From assembly GCA_937858715.1 (NCBI GenBank), contig CALLZY010000005.1:30257-94256 (forward strand): a stretch of 64,000 nt of DNA, given 5' to 3'. This stretch comes from an uncultured Chitinophagaceae bacterium (GTDB lineage Bacteria; Bacteroidota; Bacteroidia; Chitinophagales; Chitinophagaceae). Positions 1 through 8,925 of the stretch are shown piece by piece (within the stretch, counting starts at the first letter, position 1; each line of letters opens with the position of its first letter). Under the pieces are notes generated by a model. It saw only the letters and a list, made by a program, of their open reading frames with translations, was not told the DNA's origin and did no database searches. Position numbers and translations under genes: made by a program.

Positions 1-2
1 TT

Positions 3-155
3 TCTCAAAAATTGTTCATAAATGAAAAAGGACCACAACTGCCTGCAGGCGGGCCTGAAATGTTTGAGGAAATAAAAGCATGGAAATATACCTTTAATAA
101 CAAAATGAAATTGGCGCTGCCAGCAAGATCGGTTCAGTATATTCTTATTGACTAA
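3..155 (+). CDS. C-terminal fragment of a probable secreted glycoside hydrolase (5' end outside window)
   Basis: An open frame enters from the left edge and stops with TAA at 153-155, giving about 50 residues. The tail reads LALPARSVQYILID. An L-P-x-R-S-V-x-x-x-x-I ending is common in the C-terminal beta-sandwich of clan A glycosidases such as GH30 or GH39, but the fragment is too short to assign a family. The next gene starts 13 bases downstream on the same strand, so the two are probably co-transcribed and this enzyme probably belongs to the same polysaccharide cluster. The reading is clear; the family is a guess. Confidence 0.5.
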   Translation, partial: SQKLFINEKGPQLPAGGPEMFEEIKAWKYTFNNKMKLALPARSVQYILID

Positions 156-168
156 AAATTACAAAAAG

Positions 169-2421
169 ATGAAACGTAAACTCATGTTCATGTGTGCATC
201 ATTGCTTTCTTTGAGTGTCGTAGCACAAAAAGTCCCTGCTACAGCAGAGGCAAAAGCGGCTGCCCTCATAAAGAAAATGACCCTTGAAGAAAAAGTAGGC
301 CAGATGACACAGGTTACACTTGGTGTTATTGCCGCAAAAGTGGTGAACGGCGAAGATGGCAATCTTGACCCGGTAAAACTTAAGACAGCAGTTGTAGATT
401 ATAAAGTGGGTTCCATACTGAATGTCAACGAGAGGGCCCTGACGGCGGAAAAATGGTGCAGCTTAGTTACACAAATACAGGATGAGGTAAAAAATACCCG
501 TTTACAAATTCCCGTAGTGTATGGCCTTGACGGAATTCATGGTCAGACTTACACATTGAATGCAACATTGTTTCCGCAGAGTATTGCGATGGCAGCCACC
601 CGTAACCCCGGATTGGTAAAACTGGGAGCTAAAGTGACAGCTATGGAACTCCGTGCATCTGGCGTTCGCTGGAATTTTGCACCAGTGCTTGATATTGCCC
701 GTCAGCCCCTTTGGAGCCGTATGCCGGAAACCTATGGCGAGGATGTATATCTCGTAAAAACAATGGGAGCAGCGGCTGTAAAAGGCTATGAGGAAGACGG
801 TTTGCAAAATCCAACAGCAGTAGCATCAAGCCTCAAACATTATCTCGGTTATTCAGCATCCAGGAGCGGAAAGGACAGAACGCCAATTTATCTTTCTGAA
901 ATTGAGATGAGAGAATATTACCTGCCACAGTTTCGTGAAGCAGTAAAACTGGGTGCGGCAACGGTTATGGTAAACTCAAGTGAGATAAACGGAACACCGG
1001 TACATGCCAGCAAGTATTTGCTTACCGATGTGCTGAAAACAGAACTTGGCTTTAAAGGAGTGGTGGTAACTGACTGGGAAGATATTAAACGATTGAACGA
1101 CCGTCATTTTGTAGCTGCAACTCCAAGAGAGGCAGTGGCAATGGCCGTTAACGCTGGTATTGATATGAGCATGGTCCCAACTGATTTTTCATTTTACGGT
1201 TTACTGATAGAAGCAGTGAATAAAGGCGAAGTGTCAATGAAGCGTATTGATGATGCAGTGAAAAGAATACTGGTGATGAAGTACAATATCGGTTTGTTCG
1301 ACAATCCATATCCCGAGCAGGCGGCTTTCAGCAATTTCGGTAAGGCCGAATACCAGCAATATGCACTGGATGCAGCACACGAAGCCATGACACTGCTGAA
1401 AAACAAAGACAACATTTTACCGTTAGCTAAAAACAAAAGAGTATTACTTGCGGGCCCTGCTGCTCAAAGCATCAGTGCACTGAATGGTTGCTGGAGTTAT
1501 ACCTGGCAGGGAAAAGATGAAAAATGGTATCCTGCTGATAGCAAAACAATTTATGAGGCCATTGCGGCAAAAATAGGCGCAGCCAATGTGATTACAACAA
1601 CGGTTAAAGGATTTGATGCCCCGCAGAATTATGATGCAACAGCCCTTACAAATGCTGCCGCTAATGCAGATGTGATTGTGTTGTGCATTGGAGAAAATGC
1701 CTACGCTGAAAGTCCGGGAAACATCCGTGACCTTGCCTTGCCCAAAGAACAGGAAACCCTTGCTATTGCAGCAGCCCTTACCGGCAAGCCGGTGATACTT
1801 GTATTAACGGAGGGACGGCCACGGTTCATTACCAACATAGAACCATCTGCCAAAGGAATCCTGATGGCTTACTGGAGCGGAAAGAAAACAGGCGAAGCAA
1901 TTGCAGATATATTGTTTGGAGATTATAATCCGGACGGAAGGCTGCCCTATACCTATCATAAGAGTATGGGTGAAATTGTGTTGTATGACCGCAAAGGAAC
2001 AGAAGAGGTAAGGGAAATCTTTAATGATAACGTTGGTGCCGGTTACGATCCGCTATTCGCTTTTGGCCACGGACTTAGTTATACCACTTTTGAATATAGT
2101 GATATAAAACTGAGCACTGCAACTCTTAGTGGTGATGAAAAGCTGACAGTTTCCATTTCCGTGAAGAATACCGGCAGCAGGGCTGGTAAACATACTGTGG
2201 AGTTATATTCAAAAGACTTATTCGCCAGTATAACGCCAAGTATGAAACGCCTCAGGGCTTTTGATAAAATAAACCTGCAGCCCGGTGAAACAAAGACAGT
2301 AACATTCATCATTGACAGAAACGACCTTGCCTTTGTAAATGCAGCTTTGAAGACTGTAACAGAGCCGGGTGAGTTTGAACTCATGATTGGAGATAAAAAA
2401 GCAAAATTCACATACCAGTAA
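169..2421 (+). CDS. GH3 family beta-glucosidase, secreted
   Basis: A 750-residue family 3 glycoside hydrolase, expected to remove beta-linked glucose (or xylose) from oligosaccharide ends in the periplasm. The ATG at 169 starts a clear signal peptide (MKRKLMFMCASLLSLSVVAQ); a TTG at 148 would only add seven polar residues. The N-terminal barrel carries the KHYLGYSASRSGKDRTP stretch, and the nucleophile Asp302 lies in GVVVTDWEDI. The second alpha/beta domain follows, then a C-terminal fibronectin-III-like domain from about residue 655 (FGHGLSYTTFEYS onward). Length is normal for three-domain GH3 enzymes. It sits 3 bases before the esterase gene, so an operon is likely. The family is certain; the substrate is inferred from neighbours. 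Confidence 0.93.
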   Translation: MKRKLMFMCASLLSLSVVAQKVPATAEAKAAALIKKMTLEEKVGQMTQVTLGVIAAKVVNGEDGNLDPVKLKTAVVDYKVGSILNVNERALTAEKWCSLVTQIQDEVKNTRLQIPVVYGLDGIHGQTYTLNATLFPQSIAMAATRNPGLVKLGAKVTAMELRASGVRWNFAPVLDIARQPLWSRMPETYGEDVYLVKTMGAAAVKGYEEDGLQNPTAVASSLKHYLGYSASRSGKDRTPIYLSEIEMREYYLPQFREAVKLGAATVMVNSSEINGTPVHASKYLLTDVLKTELGFKGVVVTDWEDIKRLNDRHFVAATPREAVAMAVNAGIDMSMVPTDFSFYGLLIEAVNKGEVSMKRIDDAVKRILVMKYNIGLFDNPYPEQAAFSNFGKAEYQQYALDAAHEAMTLLKNKDNILPLAKNKRVLLAGPAAQSISALNGCWSYTWQGKDEKWYPADSKTIYEAIAAKIGAANVITTTVKGFDAPQNYDATALTNAAANADVIVLCIGENAYAESPGNIRDLALPKEQETLAIAAALTGKPVILVLTEGRPRFITNIEPSAKGILMAYWSGKKTGEAIADILFGDYNPDGRLPYTYHKSMGEIVLYDRKGTEEVREIFNDNVGAGYDPLFAFGHGLSYTTFEYSDIKLSTATLSGDEKLTVSISVKNTGSRAGKHTVELYSKDLFASITPSMKRLRAFDKINLQPGETKTVTFIIDRNDLAFVNAALKTVTEPGEFELMIGDKKAKFTYQ

Positions 2422-2424
2422 AGT

Positions 2425-3498
2425 ATGAACAGGAAAATCCTTTTATTGTCGGTTTTTATTCAGGCAGTATTGTTTGCTTCGGCTCAGAAACAGCAAAGCC
2501 TCTTATTCTTTAAACCGGATAACCCGTTGATACAATACACTGGCCGGATTGATTTCTCCAATCCGCAACTGCCCCGTTTCTGGCAGCCGGGTGTGTACAT
2601 CAGTTTTTCCTTTATGGGAAATAACTGTGAAATCATCCTCAACGATGAAGTGCTGTGGGGTAACAATCATAATTATATAGAACTGGTGGTTGATGGAAAT
2701 GAATACCGGTTGCAGACAAAAACAAAATGCGACACAATTTCCCTGGTTCCTTATTTAAAAGGAAAAGGGAAGCACACGGTGGTGTTGTGTAAGAACACAG
2801 AAGCAAATATTGGCTACATGGAATTGGTTGGTATCCGCTGCCCGCAGTTGGTAAAACCGGCAGCAAAGCCAAAACGTAAGATAGAGTTCATTGGTAATTC
2901 AATAACATGCGGGATGGGAAATGACGACAGTGAAATTCCCTGCAAGACCAAAAACTGGTACGATCAGCATAATGCCTGGCTCAGCTATGGTTCCATCACA
3001 GCAAGAACACTGAAGGCCCAATTTCATCTGTCATCTGTATCAGGTATTGGTTTAATGCACAGTTGCTGTGGCCACAAAATTGTAATGCCGCAGGTGTTTG
3101 ACAATATCAATATGTTTGGCGATACCATCGCCTGGAACTTTGCCCGTTATCAGCCCGATGTGGTTTCTGTGTGCCTCGGTCAGAATGATGGTGTGCAGGA
3201 TTCAGCAACATTCTGCAAAAACTATGTTTCTTTTATTCGCCAGTTGCGCAAGCATTATCCAACTGCAAAAATTATACTGCTCACCAGTCCGATGGCGGAT
3301 GATAAACTCCGGAGTTTCCTGCGAAGCAGTATTAATGAAGTAAGGGCAAAGCTGATGAAGGAGGGAGAAAAGAAACTGTTTACCCATGTTTTTGAAAAGC
3401 AATACATCGCCGGTTGTGATGCACATCCGTCAAAAACCGAACACAAAGAAATAGCTGCTGAACTGACAGCGGTAATTAAGAAGATCATGAAATGGTAA
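2425..3498 (+). CDS. CE2-type carbohydrate esterase (SGNH hydrolase), secreted
   Basis: A 357-residue esterase with the two-domain layout of carbohydrate esterase family 2. An N-terminal beta-sandwich of about 130 residues is followed by an SGNH/GDSL hydrolase domain. The nucleophile Ser159 is in GNSITCGMGND, the block III Asn is in CLGQND, and Asp332 and His334 are in DAHPS. CE2 enzymes remove acetyl groups from xylan or glucomannan oligosaccharides. The signal peptide is MNRKILLLSVFIQAVLFASA. It starts 3 bases after the GH3 stop and ends 10 bases before the GH27 start, so all three are probably translated from one message. The family is well supported by motif order; the acetylated substrate is inferred. 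Confidence 0.85.
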   Translation: MNRKILLLSVFIQAVLFASAQKQQSLLFFKPDNPLIQYTGRIDFSNPQLPRFWQPGVYISFSFMGNNCEIILNDEVLWGNNHNYIELVVDGNEYRLQTKTKCDTISLVPYLKGKGKHTVVLCKNTEANIGYMELVGIRCPQLVKPAAKPKRKIEFIGNSITCGMGNDDSEIPCKTKNWYDQHNAWLSYGSITARTLKAQFHLSSVSGIGLMHSCCGHKIVMPQVFDNINMFGDTIAWNFARYQPDVVSVCLGQNDGVQDSATFCKNYVSFIRQLRKHYPTAKIILLTSPMADDKLRSFLRSSINEVRAKLMKEGEKKLFTHVFEKQYIAGCDAHPSKTEHKEIAAELTAVIKKIMKW

Positions 3499-3508
3499 AA
3501 ACATAGCT

Positions 3509-4717
3509 ATGAAGAAAATACTTTTGCTTATTGCTGTAACAATTACGTTGTCTGTAAAGGCACAAAAGTTCCAGAACCTTGCCCTTACACCTCCTATGGG
3601 CTGGAACAGCTGGAATACATTCGCCACCAACATCAATGAAAAATTAGTGATGGAGATTGCTGATGATATGGTGAAAAGCGGAATGAAAGATGCCGGCTAC
3701 ACTTATCTTGTTTTGGATGATGGCTGGATGGCCATGGAAAGAGACAGCATTACTGGCAACCTTGTGCCCGACCCGGTAAAATTTCCAAACGGTATAAAGA
3801 AAGTGGTTGACTATGTACATGCAAAGGGACTGAAATTCGGTTTATACAATTGTGCCGGTACAAAAACCTGTGCTGGCTATCCCGGAACAAGAGGCTACGA
3901 GTATCAGGATGCAAAGCAATATGCTGCCTGGGAAATAGATTACCTGAAATACGACTGGTGTTTTACAGAAGGTATCAACTCAAAGGAAGCTTATACCACT
4001 ATGAGCAAAGCTATCAAAGCGGCAAAGCGTCCAATCATTTTCAGTCTGTGTGAGTGGGGAACTAACAGTCCCTGGGAATGGGCGGCACCTGTTGGACAAC
4101 TTTGGCGCATCAGCGGAGATATTTATAATTGTTTTGACTGCATCAAAGACTGGGGCACCTGGAAAAGCCTGGGTGTAACACATATTATTGATTCCAGGAA
4201 AAACATCAGGCAATATGCCGGACCTGACCATTGGAATGATTTTGATATGATGGAAGTGGGCCACGGCATGAGTGTGAATGAGGACAGGGCGCATTTCACC
4301 ATGTGGTGTATGCTGGCTTCACCACTGATTGCCGGAAACGACCTGCGCCACATGACGAAAGAAACCATCTCCATTCTTACCGATAAAGATGTGATTGCCA
4401 TCAACCAGGATAAGAGAGGGGTGCAGGCTTACCTGGAGCAGCAGCAGGACAGTGTGGATACATGGATAAAGCCTTTGGCTGATAACGAACTGGCCATCTG
4501 TTTTATGAACCGTTCTCAAAAGCCGGTTACGGTCAGCTACAATTTTCAGCAGCACCCGGTTAATGATACTGTATCAAACACGGTGATTGATTTTGCAAAA
4601 ACAAGTTTTACGATCACCGATGTTTGGAAGAAAGTAAAGGCCGGAACCACTAAGAAAATATTTTCTGCTATAGTTCCTCCGCATGATGTAGTATTGCTGC
4701 GTCTAAAACCAGAGTAA
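3509..4717 (+). CDS. GH27 alpha-galactosidase, secreted
   Basis: A 402-residue melibiase-type enzyme that hydrolyses terminal alpha-1,6-galactose. After the signal peptide (MKKILLLIAVTITLSVKAQ) comes the family signature LTPPMGWNSWNTF. The nucleophile Asp149 lies in YLKYDWC and the probable acid/base Asp204 in RISGDI; the Cys pairs typical of GH27 are present in the barrel. A C-terminal antiparallel beta domain completes the usual length. It lies between the CE2 esterase and the aldo/keto reductase with gaps of 10 and 1 bases. In a polysaccharide cluster it would strip galactose branches from galactomannan, galactoglucomannan or xyloglucan. Confidence 0.95.
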   Translation: MKKILLLIAVTITLSVKAQKFQNLALTPPMGWNSWNTFATNINEKLVMEIADDMVKSGMKDAGYTYLVLDDGWMAMERDSITGNLVPDPVKFPNGIKKVVDYVHAKGLKFGLYNCAGTKTCAGYPGTRGYEYQDAKQYAAWEIDYLKYDWCFTEGINSKEAYTTMSKAIKAAKRPIIFSLCEWGTNSPWEWAAPVGQLWRISGDIYNCFDCIKDWGTWKSLGVTHIIDSRKNIRQYAGPDHWNDFDMMEVGHGMSVNEDRAHFTMWCMLASPLIAGNDLRHMTKETISILTDKDVIAINQDKRGVQAYLEQQQDSVDTWIKPLADNELAICFMNRSQKPVTVSYNFQQHPVNDTVSNTVIDFAKTSFTITDVWKKVKAGTTKKIFSAIVPPHDVVLLRLKPE

Positions 4718-4718
4718 T

Positions 4719-5735
4719 ATGTTTACAGCATCTGAAAACAGGTACAGCTCCATGAAGTATAACCGCACCGGCAAAAGCGGTTTATTGTTGCCCGCCATCT
4801 CTTTAGGCTTATGGCAAAATTTTGGCAATGCCGATGAACTTTCTAAAATGAAAGAAATCATCCTCGGGGCTTTCGATAAAGGCATCACTCATTTTGATCT
4901 GGCCAATAACTATGGACCGCCGTCGGGTGAAGCAGAGAAGAACTTTGGTGTAATAATAAAAGAAGAACTGGCTGCATACAGGGATGAACTGGTTATCTCT
5001 ACAAAAGCCGGTTATTATATGTGGCCAGGGCCTTATGGCGATTTTGGCTCCAGGAAATATCTTATTGCCAGTCTCGACCAGAGTTTGAAACGGATGGGGT
5101 TGGAATATGTTGACATTTTTTATTCGCATCGTCCTGATCCGAACACACCGGTGGAAGAAACCATGATGGCCCTTGATCATATCGTAAGAAGCGGAAAAGC
5201 ATTGTATGCAGGTATTTCTAATTACAATGCTGCGCAAACAAGAAAGGCAGCAGAAATACTCAGGCAATTGAACACACCGTGTCTTATTCACCAGCCAAGA
5301 TATTCTATGCTCGACCGCTGGGTGGAAAATAAAACAACGGAAGATGGGAAGTCGCTGCTGGATGTGGTGGACGAACAGGGAATGGGCAGTATCGTATTTT
5401 CTCCGCTGGCACAGGGACGGCTGACGGATAAGTATCTCAACGGTGTTCCTGCTGATTCAAGGGCAGGCAGAAACCTGCCTAACGGCGCTATCCTGCCAAA
5501 AGATTTGTCGGATGAAATGATAAATAAAATCAGGCAACTGAATACTGTGGCACAGCAGCGTAATCAATCGCTGGCACAAATGGCAATTGCCTGGCTGATG
5601 AAAGATGAGAGGGTAACTTCTGTACTGGTGGGTGCCAGTTCGCTGCAACAGCTGCACAACAGTATTGATTCACTTTCCAACCTGTCTTTCACTGCTGATG
5701 AACTGATACAGATTGAAAATATTTTGAGCAACTAA
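4719..5735 (+). CDS. yghZ: Aldo/keto reductase, YghZ (L-glyceraldehyde 3-phosphate reductase) type
   Basis: A 338-residue cytoplasmic NADPH-dependent aldo/keto reductase. The sequence follows Escherichia coli YghZ/Gpr closely from the first residues (NRYSSMKYNRTGKSG aligns with the E. coli N-terminus), which supports the ATG at 4719 over the one at 4752. Family stretches present are SLGLWQNFG, THFDLANNYGPPSGEAE, STKAGYYMWPGPYGD, LDQSLKRMGLEYVDIFYSHR and the late SVLVGASS coenzyme-binding segment. It has no signal peptide, unlike the genes on both sides. It begins 1 base after the GH27 stop, so it is translationally coupled; it may process a released sugar or detoxify an aldehyde. Family certain, substrate unknown. 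Confidence 0.9.
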   Translation: MFTASENRYSSMKYNRTGKSGLLLPAISLGLWQNFGNADELSKMKEIILGAFDKGITHFDLANNYGPPSGEAEKNFGVIIKEELAAYRDELVISTKAGYYMWPGPYGDFGSRKYLIASLDQSLKRMGLEYVDIFYSHRPDPNTPVEETMMALDHIVRSGKALYAGISNYNAAQTRKAAEILRQLNTPCLIHQPRYSMLDRWVENKTTEDGKSLLDVVDEQGMGSIVFSPLAQGRLTDKYLNGVPADSRAGRNLPNGAILPKDLSDEMINKIRQLNTVAQQRNQSLAQMAIAWLMKDERVTSVLVGASSLQQLHNSIDSLSNLSFTADELIQIENILSN

Positions 5736-5858
5736 TGTCTATGTGACGGACTATGTTTCTATTGTGCCTATTGTGGTTCATTTTTAAAACGCAAGAATCA
5801 GGTACAAAAAACGTACAGAGGCTTAAAATATTCAATACGATAGAAAATAGTTTTATTT

Positions 5859-7844
5859 ATGATAAGGATTATTCCCGTTGTTGCTTTTTTCTTTTTAGCA
5901 CACTCCGGCCTTGCACAAAAGTCAAAAACATTTCAGCTTCCCTCACCTGACAAAAAAATACAGGTCACTGTTTCTGTAGCAGAGAAGATCACATGGTCAG
6001 TACAGCATGAAGGACAAACCATGCTGGCCCCTTCACCCATAGCGATGCAGCTTGCCGGTGGCGAAACCCTAGGCGCTAACCCGAAAATAATTGCTGCAAA
6101 GCAGCAAGTCATTAATGAAACAATCACTGCCGTAGCTTATAAGAAAGATGTGGTGGAGAACAACTGCAACCAGCTCACCATAAGTTGCAAGGGAGATTAC
6201 GGAGTTGTGTTCCGGGCCTATAATGATGGGGTGGCCTGCCGCTTTTTTACACAGCGTAAAGAAGATATTATTGTTAACAGTGAATTAGCCGCCTTCAGCT
6301 TTGATAAAGACTATACCGTTTTTATTCCGCACACCAGCGACCTGCGGGAGGGAGAAAAGTACTCCTGTTCCTTTGAAGAGTTTTATACAGAAACTCCTGT
6401 GTCAAAATTTGGCACTGATACATTGGGCTACCTGCCTTTACTCATTCAGTACGATAATCATAAAAAAGCAGTACTGCTCGAAGCGGATGTGCAGGACTAT
6501 CCCGCAATGTTTGTACACCGCAGCAAAGAAAACGAACTGGCCCTTACTGCTGCATTTGCTCCTTACCCGGTTGAAGAAGCTTTGGGGAAACGCAGTAAGA
6601 TAAATTATATCCCCACCAAACGGGCTGATTATATTGCCAGAACAAAAGGAACCAGAACTTTTCCCTGGCGGGTGCTGGCCATAAGTGTGCAGGACAAAAA
6701 CCTGCTGAACAATGATATGGTACAGCGTTTATCAGAACCGGATAAAATCGAAAACACAGCATGGATTAAACCCGGAAAAGTGGCCTGGGACTGGTGGAAC
6801 GACTGGAATATTTCTCATGTGGATTTTAAAGCCGGCATCAACACACCAACTTATAAGCATTACATTGATTTTGCTGCTGCCAATAAGATAGAATATGTGG
6901 TGCTGGATGAAGGCTGGAGCGATGATTGGGATTTGAATAAACTGAGCCCGGCTATCGATCTTGCAGCCCTGCTGGAATATGCCAAACAAAAAAATGTGGG
7001 ACTCATCCTCTGGAGCACATGGTATGCTTTATCAAGAGATGTTGAAGGACTGTCTGCCAAATATGCTGCGATGGGTGTGAAAGGATTCAAAGTGGATTTT
7101 CTCGACCGCAACGACCAGAAGATAATTGCTTCCTGTTATGAAATGGCAGCCATTGCAGCAAAGCACCATTTGCTGCTCGATTTTCACGGCATGTTTGCCC
7201 CGCAGGGTTTACAGCGCACCTGGCCAAACGTTATAAACTTCGAAGGTGTCAGGGGAATGGAGTACATGAAATGGAGTGCCGACGATCGGGTCTCCCGCCA
7301 TGCCGTAAGCCTTCCTTTTATTCGCATGATGGCCGGGCCGATGGATTATACTCCCGGTGCTTTTCGTAATGCAACAAGAAAAAATGCGAAGCCAAGCAAT
7401 TCTTTTCCGCAAAGCCTGGGCACCCGCTGCAACCAGTTGGCCATGTACATTGTATATGAAGCGCCGCTGCAGATGCTCGCCGATAATCCCACCATTTATA
7501 CAAAAGAACAGGAGTGTACAGACTTTATAGCTAAAGTGCCCACCACATTTAATGAAACGATTGCTCTTGACGGGCAACTGGGTGAGTATGCCGTTATTGC
7601 CCGCAGAAAAGATAATAACTGGTTTGTAGGTGGCATGACCAACTGGAACGAACGGGATATTACCATCGGCTTTGCTTTCCTGAAAGAGGGCAACTATAGC
7701 GTTGAACTCTTCAGGGATGGCCTGAATGCAGGAAAAGATGCTACCGACTATAAGAAAGAAACAATGACGGTAAACCCTGCGGATAAACTAACCGTTCATC
7801 TTGCACCGGGTGGTGGCTTTGCAATGCACATAACAAAATTGTAA
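5859..7844 (+). CDS. GH97 glycoside hydrolase, retaining (alpha-galactosidase-like) branch, secreted
   Basis: A 661-residue family 97 enzyme, a family found mainly in Bacteroidota. The signal peptide MIRIIPVVAFFFLAHSGLAQ is followed by an N-terminal beta-supersandwich, a barrel and a C-terminal beta domain. GH97 has an inverting branch (SusB) and a retaining branch. The retaining branch uses an Asp nucleophile at the end of barrel strand 4. Here that position is Asp413 in GFKVDFLDRNDQ, with a Glu at 462 (NFEGVRGMEY) matching the acid/base of the retaining alpha-galactosidase. A retaining alpha-galactosidase is therefore favoured, which would pair with the GH27 gene. A 123-base gap upstream makes a separate promoter possible. 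Confidence 0.9.
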   Translation: MIRIIPVVAFFFLAHSGLAQKSKTFQLPSPDKKIQVTVSVAEKITWSVQHEGQTMLAPSPIAMQLAGGETLGANPKIIAAKQQVINETITAVAYKKDVVENNCNQLTISCKGDYGVVFRAYNDGVACRFFTQRKEDIIVNSELAAFSFDKDYTVFIPHTSDLREGEKYSCSFEEFYTETPVSKFGTDTLGYLPLLIQYDNHKKAVLLEADVQDYPAMFVHRSKENELALTAAFAPYPVEEALGKRSKINYIPTKRADYIARTKGTRTFPWRVLAISVQDKNLLNNDMVQRLSEPDKIENTAWIKPGKVAWDWWNDWNISHVDFKAGINTPTYKHYIDFAAANKIEYVVLDEGWSDDWDLNKLSPAIDLAALLEYAKQKNVGLILWSTWYALSRDVEGLSAKYAAMGVKGFKVDFLDRNDQKIIASCYEMAAIAAKHHLLLDFHGMFAPQGLQRTWPNVINFEGVRGMEYMKWSADDRVSRHAVSLPFIRMMAGPMDYTPGAFRNATRKNAKPSNSFPQSLGTRCNQLAMYIVYEAPLQMLADNPTIYTKEQECTDFIAKVPTTFNETIALDGQLGEYAVIARRKDNNWFVGGMTNWNERDITIGFAFLKEGNYSVELFRDGLNAGKDATDYKKETMTVNPADKLTVHLAPGGGFAMHITKL

Positions 7845-7895
7845 AACATAAACGGTTGCAGGTCTTTCCCTGTTGCAAATAGTAATACCTGTAAA

Positions 7896-8861
7896 ATGAA
7901 GAAGTATATTTTTCTCAGCACAATCCTGATGGCCACCGTGTTATTACAGGCACAGCCTGTTACAGAATATGGCCAGCTTAAAGTTAAAGGAACACAGTTA
8001 GTAAGCAGCATAGAACAGCCTGTTGTGCTGCACGGTATGAGTTTTGGCTGGCACAACCTCTGGCCACGGTTCTATAACAAAGGTGCAGTACACGAACTGG
8101 CAGCAAAATGGAACTGCACCGTTATCCGGGCATCCATGGGTATTGAATTAAACGACAGCGGTTATTTAAAAAGCCCCGAAACATCGGTGAGGCTGATGAA
8201 GAAGGTGATAGATGCCTGCATTAAAGAAGGGGTATATGTGATTATTGACTGGCACGACCATAACATACACCAGCAGCAGGCCGTTACCTTTTTTACCATG
8301 ATGGCAAAAGAGTACGGCCATCAGCCCCATGTCATTTACGAACTGTTTAATGAGCCGGATTATGAAACCTGGCCCGAAGTAAAAGCCTATGCAGTGGAAG
8401 TAATAAAAGCCATCCGTGCCCACGACCCCGACAATATCATCCTGGTAGGTTCTCCCCGCTGGGACCAGGACATACACCTGCCTGCCGCCGACCCCATCAC
8501 CGGGTACAGCAACCTGATGTACACCATGCACTTTTATGCAGGCACACATAAGCAGTGGCTGCGTGACAGGACAAGTGAAGCCATTAAAAAAGGCCTGCCG
8601 GTATTTGTATCGGAATGTGCAGGCATGGAAGCCAGCGGCGATGGCCCGGTTGACCATGCCGAATGGAAAGCCTTTGTGAACTGGATGGATGCAAACAAAC
8701 TGAGCTGGGTGGCCTGGTCGGTATCCGATAAAAAAGAAACCTGCTCGGTGCTCGAACCGGCCGCCGCATCAAAAGGAAAATGGAAAGACAGCGTTATTAA
8801 AGAATGGGGAAGAATTGCAAAGGAGTTTCTGGCAAACTATGCGGGCAAAAAGCAGCGATAA
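7896..8861 (+). CDS. GH5 (subfamily 2-like) endo-beta-1,4-glucanase, secreted
   Basis: A 321-residue endoglucanase-type enzyme. The signal peptide MKKYIFLSTILMATVLLQAQ is followed by a single barrel that follows the GH5_2 motif order: HGMSFGWHN, VIIDWHDHN, acid/base Glu153 in YELFNEPD, YTMHFYAGTH, nucleophile Glu240 in FVSECAG, and WVAWSVSDKKE. The residues after the nucleophile (C-A-G) differ from the W-G-T usual in the subfamily. It would cut internal beta-1,4 bonds of glucan or glucomannan, giving substrates to the GH3, GH27 and GH97 enzymes upstream. Its last 51 codons and about 50 bases of downstream DNA are duplicated at 9847-10053. Confidence 0.92.
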   Translation: MKKYIFLSTILMATVLLQAQPVTEYGQLKVKGTQLVSSIEQPVVLHGMSFGWHNLWPRFYNKGAVHELAAKWNCTVIRASMGIELNDSGYLKSPETSVRLMKKVIDACIKEGVYVIIDWHDHNIHQQQAVTFFTMMAKEYGHQPHVIYELFNEPDYETWPEVKAYAVEVIKAIRAHDPDNIILVGSPRWDQDIHLPAADPITGYSNLMYTMHFYAGTHKQWLRDRTSEAIKKGLPVFVSECAGMEASGDGPVDHAEWKAFVNWMDANKLSWVAWSVSDKKETCSVLEPAAASKGKWKDSVIKEWGRIAKEFLANYAGKKQR

Positions 8862-8909
8862 GGCAGAACATAATTTGGTTGATTTTTAGTCAGCCTGTTT
8901 CTGGATGAG
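8703..8909. repeat. Copy A of a ~207-bp direct repeat (GH5 3' end plus downstream DNA)
   Basis: This copy covers the last part of the intact GH5 gene and about 50 bases past its stop. It matches 9847-10053 at a constant offset of 1144 bases with no gaps; in the first 159 bases I count 8 mismatches. The two copies bracket the GNAT-like gene pair. Confidence 0.9.
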
Positions 8910-8925
8910 GCAATCATGTTATGCC
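8865..8925. repeat. Imperfect ~60-nt inverted repeat at the GH5 / island junction
   Basis: Left arm GGCAGAACAT (8865-8874) pairs with right arm ATGTTATGCC (8916-8925) with one mismatch. Inside is a smaller pair, GGTTGA and TCAGCC. The TAA stop of the 62-residue gene on the - strand lies inside the right arm. The geometry is like a cassette recombination site, but the core does not match the classical attC consensus exactly. Confidence 0.5.

Noticed and set aside
148-168. TTG start for the GH3 gene
   Set aside because: It adds only polar residues before a complete signal peptide and overlaps the stop of the upstream gene; the ATG at 169 fits better.
5753-5950. Small gene between the reductase and GH97
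   Set aside because: It overlaps the GH97 signal peptide in another frame and has no recognisable features.
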